A stretch of 64,000 nt of DNA from Cranoglanis bouderius (Eukaryota > Chordata > Actinopteri > Siluriformes > Cranoglanididae), in contig CM042539.1 of assembly GCA_023630585.1 (NCBI GenBank), positions 6,813,755 to 6,877,754 on the forward strand. Reading direction: 5' to 3'. A program made the translations under genes and the position numbers. Shown here one piece after another: positions 13,485-28,770 of this stretch (position 1 is its first letter; the number at the start of each line of letters is the position of its first letter). The notes below the pieces were generated by a model. The model searched no databases, was not told where the DNA came from, and saw only the letters and a list, made by a program, of their open reading frames with translations.

Positions 13485-14225
13485 TCGATCCTCTGGGTCC
13501 GCTCGGTAAAAGCCGCGCCGACGGCCGCCTCGCGCTTTCGGTTGTGTTGCGACAGAGAGGGGGGTCTCAGGGAAAAAAGGAGGGTCGGAAATGAAAATCC
13601 GATATGTCTTTATTCGGCTAATTATTACGGTTTAAGCCCTGTTTTTTTTTTTTTTTTTAAAGAAAAAAAAATGGCTGATTAAGTTGAGTGCGCATGTCTG
13701 TGTGTGTCTATTCCCGATATGCACTCTGGTAATGAGAGAGAGAGAAAGAAAGAGAGGGAGAGGGAGGGAGGGAGAGAGAGAGAGGGAGAGAGAGAGGGAG
13801 AGAGAGAGGGAGGCGTAATTAGTGAGGTGATCAACAGTCTCCGCATTGCAAACGACGCGCTGGTGCAACTTGGTGAAGGAGATTCAGACTATCGCGATAC
13901 CTACGTCCGGTCTAAAGGGGGGGCCATGGAGATGGCGGTGGGCAAACACCAACAGCAATCTGATGAACATCCTCTACAAAAATAAGAGCACTTTTAGAAC
14001 TCATTACTGCTTAAAAAAAAAAGAAAAGATGACGTTATTATAAAGGGGTGGGGGGGATCATCATACAAGATTGCTCGACACATGCGCGTTTTAAACAAGC
14101 AGAACATCTCGAACTCACAAATATAAATGTTCCAGATAATCATTCTGAACTTTCACATATTTCAGATGCTGCACCGATCAAATACTCACGAGCACAACAA
14201 CAAAACATATCTCAGTGTTAATGAC

Positions 14226-14227
<2 letters not shown>
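11471..14227. other. Gene-free stretch with several microsatellites and a CpG-rich centre
   Basis: Holds (ATA)13 near 11796-11836, (CA)18 at 12077-12112, (GT)n at 12474-12491 and 12614-12634, GATA repeats at 13407-13443, (GA)n at 13450-13480 and a GA/GGGA array at 13734-13813. CpGs are denser at 12120-12260 and 13480-13560 (GCCGCGCCGACGGCCGCC), which could mark a promoter or UTR, but I could not identify a gene. Confidence 0.45.

Positions 14228-14264
<37 letters not shown>
14228..14264. repeat. (GT)n(GA)n compound microsatellite
   Basis: About 10 GT then 8 GA repeats, the same arrangement as at the window start. Confidence 0.92.
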
Positions 14265-14265
<1 letters not shown>

Positions 14266-17200
14266 AGGGCAGAATACGAATAATGGAGAATATAAATATA
14301 TAATTATAAACAGGCCTGATGCTTTATTAGACTGCAGTTTGTTTGTTTTTTTGTGTCTAAATAATGTTTTGGGGGGAAAATAAGTAGGTGAGATTTGATC
14401 TGAGTCACTTTAATAAGTCAAATATATTTTTTAAATAATTGAGTTAAATAGTGTGATGCAAGAACAAGTACGCTCATGTTTTCATAAAATAAAACGAGAG
14501 TGTGTTTTATATATAATGTACTGCAGCTGAAAATAGTGCAGCAGTGCAGATCAATGACACAAACTACAATTCCTTTTTTATTGTTACCTTTCTGTTGATG
14601 TTACATAAACCAGGGTACCGGCTTGATACTTAATCCATAAATGCTAATACTGAAAGGATCAATAACTCAAGCAAGTTTCATGGCAAACTTCACACATGCA
14701 GCTTTGCACAAAACAAAACAAGCCTCCAAAAATAAGGTACAAATAAGCTCCAAAAAAAAAAAAAAAAAAAAACAAGAAAGAAAGAAAGAAGTAAGCTCTG
14801 TATTCACATCCTTAAAGATTTAGATCATGCCAAGTCTCATGACTCGGGTTCTCTGTCTGCTTTTGGTCTCCAAATGCTGAAGAAAGCAGAGAGAGAGATC
14901 GGCTCTGCTTTGTGGGGGAAAAAATCGAAGGCGGTTTGAGTTGAGCTCGGGATCTCATGGTCAGGAGAAGCGATGGGGTCGGTGATAAGGATGCTGTGAG
15001 CTGTGCTGGAAAAGCGCGTGCCCTCGGACCGCCATGTCTGGACTTTACGAGTCTTTTGGTCAGCGGAGGCGTGAACTCTTTTGGCCCCAAGATCCATTTT
15101 TTTTTTTTGTTTTTTTTTTTTTTTAAACACTCGGGGGGCAACCGAGCCGACCACAGCCATACACACCGGCACGATGGGCAGCTGGAGACTCATGAACACA
15201 CGGAGAGCTTGACTTTTTATTTTATTTTATTTTTAACTACAAACGCCCAAAAACGCGACGATGCAAAGCCCATTTCTCAGGTTTGCATTTCCGCTGAGGA
15301 CTTTCAAACTTAGCGATTTTTAAAGGACTCACTTCTTTTGCATGTAATTTACATTGCATCGTTGCATGCATTTTGACGGATGATGCTGTGCACGTGGCTG
15401 GTGTTTACACCCTTCCAGGCATTTTTAATTCTCTTTCTCTCAAATGTTTTTTTTTCCTTTTCACGATGAAATGGAGAAAGTAAGTCGAATTTAAAAGGTT
15501 GATAGCTTTCATATGCACTCCTAAACCCAAGCCTCCACCTTTCCCGACTTTCCCTGCTGCTATACTGCTCTATTTTCTATTTCGGAGCTGCTTTTAAACA
15601 AACATTGTGTTAACGTAATGCTTCATTTTTTATATGATCATCATCTCGAATCTTAAATTAATAACTTAATATCTGTTCAAAGCATGTGCGGTTGTCTTTT
15701 TATTTTTAAGATTAAAGAAAAATCCATGTTGTTTCATTTAAATCAGTGAAACTGTATGATGTGTGTTATGATGTGTATGATGTGTGTTATGACATATTAT
15801 TTGTAAAGATTTATAATCGTAATAGCATTTCGTATAATTAGAAGAAAAGCTGAATGTCTAAATAATCTGTCATTTTTATTTTTATGCTCATTAACGCTTA
15901 ATAGTATTATGAGCATGCTTACTGTTATGATTGTTAAGGAGACATCATAAAAGCTCTGATTTGTTTCTACTGATTTGTTTCACACGACTAGCGTGTTTTC
16001 TTACATGATGGTTCAGTCGGGTTCTGTGAGTAAAGTTTCTGGGTGGGTTCTAAGTGCCTGGCGCCCTCTGGGGTGGGAGAGGTCATGTTTGGACACTTTC
16101 TGACCCTCTGTACTACAGAAACAGTCCGAAACAAAAACAGAAGACCAACAAAGCGACTAAAGTCAGCAGTAAAAAAAAAAAAAAAGAAAAAGAGAGAAAA
16201 AAGAAGAACAAGCCCAGCACACAAGCAAAGCCTCAGAGAGTTATCCTTAAAGACCAGAGGGAACAATATTTCTATTTAAAATAAAAAGAATAAAGTAATC
16301 ACAAATATATTTGTATAAATATATAAAAATAAAGATCTAACAATTTTCATAAACAAAAGACTCTGAATGAATTAAGAATAAAATATATCCACAGATGAAC
16401 ACGACATCTTTAATAAGTAAACATCGATTTGTTTACCTAAATAAATCCTAACATTTTTTTTTTAAAATCAAGTTAAAGATTTCAACAAAAGAACAAAACC
16501 AGCGTTGCAAATCGCTCCGATAATAAAGTGTCCCATGAAGCAATCTCATAAAATCTGAGCAAAAATGTCCACCATCAGTGCAATCGTCCCCAAAAACGCG
16601 TGCGTAAAACCACAAAACCACATCGGGTACTCAGGCAACAACAACAACAGCAACAACAACAGCAATAACAACAACAGCAACAAAAGATGCAACTATTATT
16701 ATTATTTTCACTGTATATAAAGTGTAAAGTGCATCCCCAGCAGAAGTGAGAATAAAAGCTGAAAGCAGGGCTACCTGTGGTGGTGGAGGAGGAGGAGATG
16801 CCGCTCTCCTGGCTCTCCGAGGCTCCGCTTACGGCAGCATATGGAAACTCTTTAGAAAAATGCCTACATTTGGCACATTGTCATTGCAAAGAGAGGAGCG
16901 GCGCGATGCCGTTACAGCAGGAAAAAAAGGGCCGATAAATTGAGGGGGGTGATCGGGCTCTGCCTCCCTCCCCTGCCGACTTATCCAACTTTAATTGAAT
17001 ACGCCACAATCATCCTGATATTGCGCGTAATTCCAGCTTGTTTTAATGAGCAGGAAGGACGCGCACGGTGTTTGTTTTTGTTTTTCTATTTCCTGCCCCC
17101 CCCCGGCAGGAAATAGAAAACATTTCTATTTTCTATAGCTTCGTGGTAATATTTTAATCATTTATTAATATTCGTTTTACAACATTTCTACTTTGTGCGT

Positions 17201-18245
17201 CGTTCCAGGAAATATATAGGCTAAATACCGAGAAAACCACACACACACACACACATGCTCACACAAGGCCAATCCGTGATGCAGCTGTAAAAATCGAGAG
17301 TCACAAATGCTTGTTTGTAAAACAGTGGACCTGAAATCGATGTATCGGGACGTTTGGATCGATGATATAAGCGGAAATCGATGTGCGACACCGGGCTGCG
17401 CGTTCACCAGAAACGCAGCAATAATGAGACGGAGCGGGATAAAGGGAAGAAGGAAAAATGAGGAAGAAGAAGAAAAAAGAAAAAAAAAAGGAAAGAAAAG
17501 CAGATCAACACACAGAACGATTAAGTTACATTCATTTCCGAGGAGAAGCATGTAAAAAGGAGAGCATGATCTCTAGTGACACGATGATTGCAAACAGTCC
17601 GATCTAAAGAGAAACTGGACTAGATCTCTGTATCTAATGCGCACTCGCACAGATACGTATAGAGCATGTCTTAATTCATGCTAATGATATGCACGGATAT
17701 GCAAATTAATCAGCGATCACTCATAATGGACGCTCGTTCAGTGTTTAAAATGAATCATCGATACATGATGATGATGATGATGGTACACCTGGTGGGATTC
17801 AAGGCGCTCGAGCTCAGAGGTGACGAGCTCACAGTGATCGATAATAGTGAGCGCGCAGGATTTTAAAGAGTCGGAAAGTGATCCCAGTTTTGTATAGTGT
17901 CCAGCACTAAACAGCACTCACATGAGCGCGCGCCTCCACCCATCCGGACTCCATCCACCCCCCCTTGCGCCCTCCCTACACTTGGCCCTTGCTCCCTTGG
18001 CCCTTGATGCCTCTTTAATAGACAAAGGTGTCTCCTATAGGGCTGAATATGGCTGTCTGGGATTCTCCATGTAGCCTGGTGGCATTTAGTAAAGCAGAGA
18101 TGCTTTGCTTTATTACTCCGAGTCTGTGTGAAAGGAACATGAAGCTGGGCTGCACCTGCACTCTTTGTTTCGCGGATAACAATAAAAACTCACGTCTTGG
18201 GGGCCATATTCCATTTTTGATCATTTAGCACAGAAAGAATCCCAC
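14265..18245. other. Gene-free stretch
   Basis: Mixed AT-rich sequence with homopolymers (A19 near 14753-14771, T-runs near 15099-15123), a TGATGTGTGTTA micro-duplication at 15757-15790 and (CAA/CAG)n at 16638-16683. A moderately GC-rich part at 16.75-17.05 kb has weak CNE texture. No gene recognised. Confidence 0.42.
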
Positions 18246-18290
<45 letters not shown>

Positions 18291-18468
18291 GCTGCAGTAC
18301 TAGCACTACTAATTCTGGAACCTTTAGAGGATTTCATATTAACATTAGTGTTGTTTCTGGACCCACTGATGTGTCTAGAACCTTTAACTTGTACCTTAGT
18401 ACCTTTAAATAGCACTAGTGATACTAGTTACTACTGGTATTGTAAAAAATCCAGATCTTCCAGGAACA

Positions 18469-18528
<60 letters not shown>
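18246..18528. repeat. Two ATT microsatellites with a 175-bp spacer
   Basis: (TTA)14 at about 18247-18290 and (ATT)20 at about 18468-18528. The spacer has repeated GAACCTTTA and TACCTTTAAATAGCACTAGT text and looks like a degraded dispersed repeat. Confidence 0.85.
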
Positions 18529-18629
18529 TAAACAAATTAGTTTATTTAAATCTATATTGCATGCATACATATTTATATTATATTATATATATTATTTCCA
18601 TTAAATAAATGGAAACAAATAAATAATTC

Positions 18630-18703
18630 ACTTATATGAGCATATTATTATTATTAGTAGAATCATTCATATTATTATTACTATTATGTAAATTTCGTCA
18701 TGT

Positions 18704-18760
<57 letters not shown>

Positions 18761-18990
18761 GTAAATTTGTTATTATTATTACTATGTAAATTACACTGTT
18801 TATGTAAGTATTATTCAGAATACATAATTATAAACACATGCATTTCATATTCATATTCTTCTTCTTCTTATTATTATTATTATTATTATTATATAAATTA
18901 CAGCGTGTATGTAACTATTATTTAGAATATATAATTAATACTTTAATAATTAATAATTAAAAATAAATACAATTCACATACATATTCACA

Positions 18991-19021
<31 letters not shown>

Positions 19022-19150
19022 GTAAATTAGTGTTTATGTAACTATTATTCACAATATATAATTAATATATTAATTAATAATAAAAAAGAAACACAATTCA
19101 TAACCACAATCATATTCATATTCATATTCATATTATTGTTGTTGTTGTTC
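18630..19150. repeat. AT-rich minisatellite enclosing ATT microsatellites
   Basis: A 107-130-bp block, (ATT)n - CTATGTAAATTA - GTTTATGTAACTATTATTCA - AATATATAATTAA - ACAATTCATATTCA, is repeated at least three times (GTAAATTA-type marks near 18786, 18893 and 19023). A perfect (AT)22 run at 18709-18753 sits in a further, partial copy. The ATT tracts are part of the duplicated unit, not independent microsatellites. Confidence 0.7.
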
Positions 19151-19418
19151 TTAGTATTACTATTATTATACCAGTATCACAGAATTTCAATCAGGACCCT
19201 TCCCAATGACCTACTCATGTAAATAATCAATAATCAGCTGCTCCATCATGTGGTGTTTGGTGGCTGTGTGCTGTTCGCCGAGTGTCCTGTATATGAGCAG
19301 TGATGGCAATGTGTCTCTCCCCCGTGACAGGCCCGGCTGCTTTATAACCCCATGAGAAATCCCAAGGATAGAAGAGAACACGCTAAAATAGAAGCTCAGA
19401 AACTGGACCATCGGATTC

Positions 19419-19421
19419 ACA

Positions 19422-19476
<55 letters not shown>
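19419..19476. repeat. (CA)n microsatellite
   Basis: About 28 CA repeats with one ATAC interruption near the left end. Confidence 0.93.
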
Positions 19477-19478
<2 letters not shown>

Positions 19479-19814
19479 GAGCCTGTAGTAGTGACTGAGA
19501 AATGTGTACGAGCGCTGTGTTTTCTCTAATGCACTATAGAGCTGAGGAGAATTCATGCTTTTGAAATGTTATTGAATTATTGGTCTCTTTGTGTTACAAA
19601 AAAAAAAAATTACATTTCCACACACACATGCTCTTCCACTTGAAATGAGGGTTTAAGACAGCTACCTGTTTCACATCTGCCTCTTTGGGGGCTTTTTCCT
19701 CTAATTCTGTAATGCACTCGCTCATATTTAACACAAAATTCAGTAGTAAATAATCACACAGTCAGCACTGGAGAGGCGAGAGTTCAATAGGAGCGTGAAG
19801 GAAGTAGGAAAAGG

Positions 19815-19950
19815 GTAGAAAAGGTTCTTCATGGGGTTCGTCTTCAGTTGACAAAAACTCTGTTATAGGGTTCTACATCGACCCTTTATGGAGGGATTTC
19901 CTCACAGGATCAACCGAAGAACCCTTAAGGATACAGGAAGTAGGGGGTAC
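19815..19950. repeat. Probable dispersed DNA-element fragment (GGTTCT/AGAACC type)
   Basis: Contains AAAGGTTCTTCATGGGGTTC, AGGGTTCTACATCGACCCTT and CCGAAGAACCCTTAAGGATA. Alternating GGTTCT and AGAACC blocks give an imperfect inverted-repeat layout typical of a common fish non-autonomous element. The assignment is from memory. Confidence 0.38.
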
Positions 19951-20039
19951 TTTCATAAGTCATGCAAGTCTAGAATATTCTTACGTCAAATATGAATCTT
20001 GATGCCACTGGATCATAAATGTATTCTTGATTACACCAC

Positions 20040-20410
<371 letters not shown>

Positions 20411-20483
20411 ATACTATGTTGGAGCGCATATGATTTTAGAGTTTATTAATATTAAAATGGTAATATAAATGTTATAGAATGCA

Positions 20484-20485
<2 letters not shown>

Positions 20486-20518
<33 letters not shown>

Positions 20519-20586
20519 ATTTGGGTGCACTATGCATATATGCTGGACATGCATGTGTGTGCGTGTGTGTGTGTGTATGTGTGTGT
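20486..20586. repeat. Paired (GT)n microsatellites
   Basis: (GT)n at about 20487-20516 and 20554-20586 separated by 37 bp of unique sequence. Confidence 0.9.
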
Positions 20587-22017
20587 ACCTTTCAGTAGGT
20601 CTATGTACAGAATTGTACAATTTGCATAAAAAAAGAATAAGATACCAATGAACTATTTAATGAATCAATTAGCCAATTACTGGAACTAATTAACGAATCA
20701 AGCATTTTAGATGTTTTAAAAAAATTTTTTTTACATGCCCCCTATACAGACAGCCTTATTTTCCGGTTACACAACATCCAAATCACATGCATATTTAAAT
20801 GTTTCCTAGTCGAAAAACAAAATGTCGAAACGCATTACACGTGAGCGCTTAAAACGGTGATGTGTTCTGAAAGCCACGTCTCCGCCTGTGTGTGACAAAG
20901 AACTCTTTGACCGCAATTTCACATATTCAAACAGAAAAGGTGCTCAAAATATATTTACAGTGTACAACAATGCGGTCTGAGAGGCCAAAGCGATGATTCA
21001 GTATAACCTGGAAGCGGAGATTTATGTGTAAGAAAAAAAAAAAAGATGACGGAAATCTCAGATTATCAGATGTGATTTCGTTTTATGGCTGTAACTATGT
21101 AAGACATCGCATAACCGTGGAAGGCCGAGGCCTACAACAAGCACGTGTAGCGTAGCCGAAGCTCTCAGCAGTGTATGTGTTTGTTTCTTTCACAGCTCAG
21201 CTCTCTGATGGGTGGTTAGTGTAACATGGTTGACTCTAAGTGTGCTCATGCACAGCCACTGGGCTGGAGTCTCCGAACCCTATGGAGAAAGCAGCTCCAG
21301 CTTTTTTTTTCCACGTTTGAAATGCACCCAGGGGCCAAATAGCTGAGAACAGCCCCGTAGTGCCTCAGAAAAAAAAAGAAAAAAAAAAAAAATCTGGAGA
21401 CTGTTTGCACAGATATTTCAACAGTGCCAGTATTGAAGACATTTGGAGAAGAAGCAGGGGGGAAAAGAGAGCAGGAAGAGGAAATCAGGGAAATCAAATC
21501 TGCGTGGTTCAGAGGTGCACGCCAAGGTGCGAAAGGATGACTGAGGATTGGTTAAGAAGAGACGGAGGATTGTCATGTGTAAGGTAAGCACCCACTTCGT
21601 TTCATGCCTGACAGCCTTTGATAGCGAGCACTTTTTCCAGCGCTTTGATTCAGCCAAAAAGTGTTCTACGGCTCGCGTGATTTGGATTCATTTACTCTCC
21701 GTTTTCTGCTTTTTTAATTTTTTTATTTTTCAGATTTTGTTCCACTGTTGCATCCTGGCACGTATTTATGTTTGAGAATGCATACAGCGGGGAACAAAAT
21801 ACACAAGACACGCATCGATAGGACGGATCTGCAGGACGCGCTGAGTGTTCTGTATCATCTGGGGGTCTTTTTTTTTTTGTTTGTTTTTGTTTTGGTTTTG
21901 CATGCATACTGGCTGCACTTTCTCCACATGCATACATGCACACATGACACCAGGGTTGAGTCAGCCTCCTCTGGAGTGTGAGAGCTGAGATTATTGGATG
22001 ATGAGGACAAATCTCTT

Positions 22018-22049
<32 letters not shown>

Positions 22050-22140
22050 ACTCTCCTCACCGTAGAAAGCTTTCAGCTTAAATCACTGCCGTTCTCCAGC
22101 CACTGCAGACCATCTCCCAAACTTTAATAGGAAGACAGTT
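20587..22140. other. Gene-free stretch
   Basis: Unique sequence, some of it CpG-bearing (20815-20900, 21115-21160), with A- and T-runs. Overlapping 70-120-codon frames near 21.4-22.0 kb have no recognisable content. Confidence 0.42.
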
Positions 22141-22147
22141 AATAATC

Positions 22148-22506
22148 CCCCTGCTCCTGCTTCTCCTCCTCCTCCTCCTTCTTCTTCTTCTTCTTCCTCT
22201 TCCTCTTCTTCTTTTTCCCCCCTCCCCACACCCCTGCACGCTATCCGTCTGGCCTGTCAGGACCACGCTGAATCAAAAGCAAAAGTGCTCTTCACAGATG
22301 ACTGATTAGAAACGCAAAATCACAGAATCCATCTTCATGGTCACTTTTATTATAGTCATTTTTAAACTGACAGCAACCTGCTCGTGGAACAGATTGCATT
22401 TCTGACACGGGGAGGAGGGAAAGCTTATTGTGTGAACCTAGTGCACCTACACACAAAAAAAAAAAAAAAAAAAGAAGCAGAAGAAGAAGAAGAAGAAGAA
22501 GAAGAA
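22148..22506. repeat. Opposed TTC/TCC and AAG tracts
   Basis: Pyrimidine tract (CTC/TTC)n at 22150-22220 and purine tract (A)18 to (GAA)n at 22455-22507. They are complementary and about 235 bp apart, so single strands could pair. Confidence 0.85.
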
Positions 22507-22688
22507 AAATACACTTTACAATTTCTGGATCTCACCTGGTCAGAATTATACATTTCTCAAGCTTCTATAGAAATGAAGGAAGTGAAGCGGTTTGCATTTC
22601 TGTGATAGATTTTTTTTTAATCAAAATGGCTACTATCAAAAACAGTAAAGCGTTTATGGGATAAGTAATGGAATAAAATTAAAACAGG

Positions 22689-22745
<57 letters not shown>
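22689..22745. repeat. (ATT)19 microsatellite
   Basis: Uninterrupted ATT repeats. Confidence 0.95.
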
Positions 22746-22748
<3 letters not shown>

Positions 22749-22889
22749 CATGGCTCTTGATCAGAATAGAAGCCGTCCTACCCATTTTCCCCCTGACCTC
22801 AATACAAAAAAGAAAGAAAGAAACCACTTTGTCCTTTTATGGATGAACAGCATCATTCCCTAAATTAAAACAATCAAGCGGTAATCACG

Positions 22890-23290
22890 CAGCCGGCTCT
22901 AAGCTCAGAGACGGCCTGTTCTGTGTGCGTGACATAAACGAGTGGTAGCGCTCCTCTGGCATGACTCAGTCGTAGGCTAATCCTAATTGACGTCGGTCTA
23001 CAAATCAGCAGAGGTTACATGTGTCTGAGGTTATACTCATGTTTGGAACAAAAGGAAAGTGGGTCATATAAAACAAGGAGATTTTTTTCTGTCTTTCTTT
23101 GTCTCTCAGAAAATCTGGAGAGCAGACGGCCTGCCGTATTTAATGTCCTCAAAAACATCAGATTGAATCACGCTGTCTAAATATTATGGTTCAAATAGGA
23201 TATGAAAAGATGAAGGGTTGCGTCTAAGCGGAGGGAATTATTCAGCTTAACCAATGTCTTGTTTGCCTTTTATTTCTTTATATGGAATGT
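22890..23290. promoter_or_regulatory. CNE-like block with AP-1 and CRE-like sites
   Basis: TGACTCA (AP-1 consensus) at 22962-22968 and TGACGTC (CRE-like) at 22988-22994 lie 20 bp apart, next to CCTAATTGA. The following 300 bp are complex and repeat-poor. bZIP motifs are short, so this is suggestive only. Confidence 0.3.
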
Positions 23291-23345
23291 TTTGATGCGT
23301 GAGAGGTTTTAGTTTTATATCTGGTATGCATATTTTGTGTTATGT

Positions 23346-23373
23346 TTGAAATATATATATATATATATATATA
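23346..23373. repeat. (AT)14 microsatellite
   Basis: Alternating AT, flanked by unique AT-rich sequence without a gene. Confidence 0.92.
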
Positions 23374-23619
23374 ATGATCTCATGTTCTCACCTGTAAGCT
23401 CCAAGAACAGAAGCTGTTTTAGATGTCAACCAAAAATAACCAGTATGAATGCAGGATATGGGGAAAAAGATCATATTATTATATTGTTACTCACTGCAAC
23501 ATGATTTAAAATAAATAAATGAAAAATATATAAAAGAATGAATTTTACTGATTGAATAATTGACTGATTATTTTTTATGATGTCCATGAAAATATGCAGA
23601 AATGCTCAATATGCCCATT

Positions 23620-23703
23620 TGCATATTGCATGCATCTACGATATCGGTATCGCAAAGTCTAGTATTGCGATACCAATTATCAAACAATATATCGTTCAGC
23701 CCT
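23620..23703. repeat. Decayed CGATAT-type terminal fragment
   Basis: Contains CGATATCGGTATCGCAAAG, then TATTGCGATACC and the end ATATATCGTTCAGCCCT. This resembles the end of the widespread vertebrate repeats that read GGGCTGGGCGATAT on the other strand. Only one end is visible; it is probably an old DNA-transposon remnant. Confidence 0.4.
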
Positions 23704-23835
23704 CATGGAATATAATATCAGAGCAAGGGGTAAAAATATGTGTAAAGTGTATTTAGACAGGAAGACATTTGGGGCAAAGCAGAAAAAAAATCGGTCAGTG
23801 ACGTTTCTGTGAAGCTGCAGACAGGTGTGTTCTGG

Positions 23836-26344
<2,509 letters not shown>

Positions 26345-26375
<31 letters not shown>

Positions 26376-26502
26376 ACTATTTACTGTTGGTAATGCCAAA
26401 CTTGAGCAAAATCAATGTAGCCAAGCTGAGATTTAACAGGAGGAGTAACTCTAGCATGACACCCTCTCCCTCCCTCCCTCCCTCTCTCTCTCTCTCTCTC
26501 TG
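26345..26502. repeat. C-run, (CA)n and (TCCC)n(CT)n tracts
   Basis: C16 then (CA)9 at 26345-26378, and TCCC repeats passing into (CT)n at 26464-26502. Confidence 0.9.
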
Positions 26503-26594
26503 AGGCCACGTGTCTTGATTAATGTAAAGCCATCAGTTTGTATTTGGACTTGTAGTCCTTCCCTTGAAGTGAATAAGACACACACACAAAAAAA

Positions 26595-26822
26595 CGCAGC
26601 TTGTCACGTTACCGAGAAACAGTAACACGTAACTCCTTCCATAAATGTTAAATAAATATCAGCCTGTGCGTTGTTACTATAGAAACGATAACGTATTACA
26701 ACGAGCTCGTTAATATAAACCTGTGATTTGAGACTGCGCTACTGCCAGGGCTGCCGTTATAGAAAATTAATCAACACCTTCTGACCAATCACAATCCAGG
26801 ATTCAACAATGCTGTGGTATAC
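26595..26822. repeat. Dispersed repeat resembling a catfish-genome repeat
   Basis: Text such as ATAGAAACGATAACGTATTA, then TATAGAAAATTAATCAACACC, CTTCTGACCAATCACAATCC and TTCAACAATGCTGTGGTATA. I recognise it from memory as a dispersed, probably MITE-like repeat in siluriform genomes. No clear terminal inverted repeat was found, so class and edges are uncertain. Confidence 0.42.
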
Positions 26823-27085
26823 TATAAGGTAAAATAAACCATCTGAGACTGTTGTGTGTGTGGTGTGTATGCGACCTGTGTGTCACCTCTTGAATGGAGG
26901 TAAGACACACACACTCCTCTTGGACACGTGTCATAAACGCACCTGTGCTACCTGACTGTCCCCTGGCTGATGGGGTCACGTGGTTGACATGCTGTCCGTG
27001 TGTATAAAAGAATAAAAGAATGTTGGACAGGACTGTGTGAGGGGCAGGGACATGGTTGAGAGGCACGTTGAACTCCACACACAGA

Positions 27086-27167
27086 CAAACACACACACAC
27101 GCACACACACACACACACACACACAGACCAACACATGGATATGTACGTAGCATATACACAGCTCTCA

Positions 27168-27218
<51 letters not shown>
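27086..27218. repeat. (CA)n, (CT)n(CA)n cluster
   Basis: CA tracts at about 27088-27125 and 27191-27218, with (CT)13 at 27166-27190 joined to the second. Confidence 0.92.
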
Positions 27219-27222
<4 letters not shown>

Positions 27223-27485
27223 ATTGTCAAAATAATTATATAATGTATACATATGTATTTATGAATTGTATTAAATATGTATTTAATTACACTTATACAT
27301 GCTTTTATGCGTACTGTATATACACTTTGTTACAGGGTCAATTTGTAAAGTTTGGGACAGAATGAAAGGCAATAGTGTTCGTTCCTTGCTGCGTCGATCA
27401 TCATTACACACTTGAGGTAATGCTGTGACTTGAAAATATAACATTAACTACATTCATACGCAGCCTAATAATCCATGAATAATCT

Positions 27486-27736
27486 GATTGATAGCTCAGT
27501 GGCTGTACGCCTGAATTGGAACAGAGTAAAGCAGTAACTGGGGTTAAAATGTTCAAATCTTTGAGTTTCTCCCCAACTCCCAAAAGCATGTTGGTGGGTG
27601 AAGTCTGAATGAGTGTGTGACTGTGTATATGGTTTCCTCTGATGGACCGGCATCCCATACAGGGTGTACTTCCTGGGATAGACTCTGGATTCACCATGGT
27701 CCTGACCAAACACTGAAGATGAACGAATGAATGAAA
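27486..27736 (+). mobile_element. tRNA-derived SINE (teleost type)
   Basis: The head has tRNA-like promoter boxes: TAGCTCAGTGG (27492-27502) as A box and GTTCAAATC (27551-27559) as B box. The body carries text I know from widespread teleost SINEs: GATGGACCGGCATCCCATAC, CCTGGGATAGACTCTGGAT and CACCATGGTCCTGACC. It ends in a GAACGAATGAATGAAAG tail. Several mismatches to the usual forms indicate an old, degenerate copy. I believe it belongs to the Mermaid/Merman-like group described in catfish and zebrafish, from memory only. Confidence 0.8.
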
Positions 27737-28109
27737 GAAGATCTCAGACAAGACTAATCTCATTATGGTCACATTTCACTCAATTGCTGTAATTTAGCTT
27801 GTATTGTATGCAACATGCATGGAAATGGAGAGGAAGTGACGTTTAGTGTACACGTAAACAAAATCAGTGATGGGAATAAATAAAAATGTAAAAATCTTGG
27901 AAATCAGAGCCATTGCGAGTGGTTGTAAGCATCTATCATGTTCTGAATATTTATTATTGCTCAGGTTAGAGGTTAGTGTTTTGAGGCAACAAGCAGCAAA
28001 ACCGCTTTTCCATGTGTACACGACTTTAAATAAAGTCTAACCATAGAACCAAACGAAACATTACACATTCACAATAATTACCCTTAACTTTGAAAATCCT
28101 CAGTGTCCA

Positions 28110-28770
28110 GCTGGACCTGAAGTTCAAATCGCACCCATTGTCGCCGTTCTCATTACACCGGCGTTATAAATTGTATTATAATACGCATCTATTAGAGAGC
28201 CATCTCTCAAGCATTAACCCGAGCCTCACATCACAGTGTCACGTGCATTTTTCCATCCTTTTCCTCAACCATGAGTAATTTAGGTTGCATTCAAAATGGC
28301 CAGCGCTTCTCTCTCCTCTCAAACATCCATTACCTCCCTAAGATCCCTAGAAAATATTTCAATTGGATTGCAATGGCCTTTTAGCCCTCTTTGATCCACC
28401 CCTCTCATTTTAAGACTTCCATTGTCCGGGATTCACTATCCGGTGTGATAGCAGGCCTACCCAAGGCAAAGCTCCTTAACCGGCTTTTCATCTGATTCAT
28501 TATTATTAAAAATTCTGGGATGCACCCATATTACACCGGCCATGTGGTTTATAGTTATATACATACATTTAGATTTAAAAGTGCGTATGGAGAGAGCGAA
28601 ATCCATTTAAAAGCTCAATATAAGTTCTCAAGGTGCCAATAATTTTGCTTCATATGGATTTATGCATTGGGCAGTGCTAATAAAAGATTACGACAGAGGG
28701 TTTTCTGCATCGTGTAGGAGCTGTACGATTATTTTTCGTTTCAGAACAAAAGAAGTGAGGACACGTTTCA
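28110..28770. promoter_or_regulatory. CNE-like block with TCF/LEF motif
   Basis: About 660 bp of complex, repeat-free sequence, the clearest CNE-like stretch in the left half. It includes ATTTCAATTGGATTGCAATG, CTTTGATC (TCF/LEF core, 28389-28396) and AAAATTCTGGGATGCACCC. No frame is long or recognisable. Confidence 0.4.

Noticed and set aside
13480..13560. CpG-rich patch suspected as a promoter CpG island
   Set aside because: Only about 80 bp long, flanked by GA repeats, and no adjacent coding start could be identified.
16775..16849. Minus-strand exon-like 75-bp segment with acceptor-like TTTTCTAAAG and donor-like GTAGCC edges, giving a Ser/Thr-ending peptide
   Set aside because: The end is a simple CTC/CCA repeat, the donor is weak, and the peptide resembles no protein I can name. 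A translated search against fish proteomes would decide.
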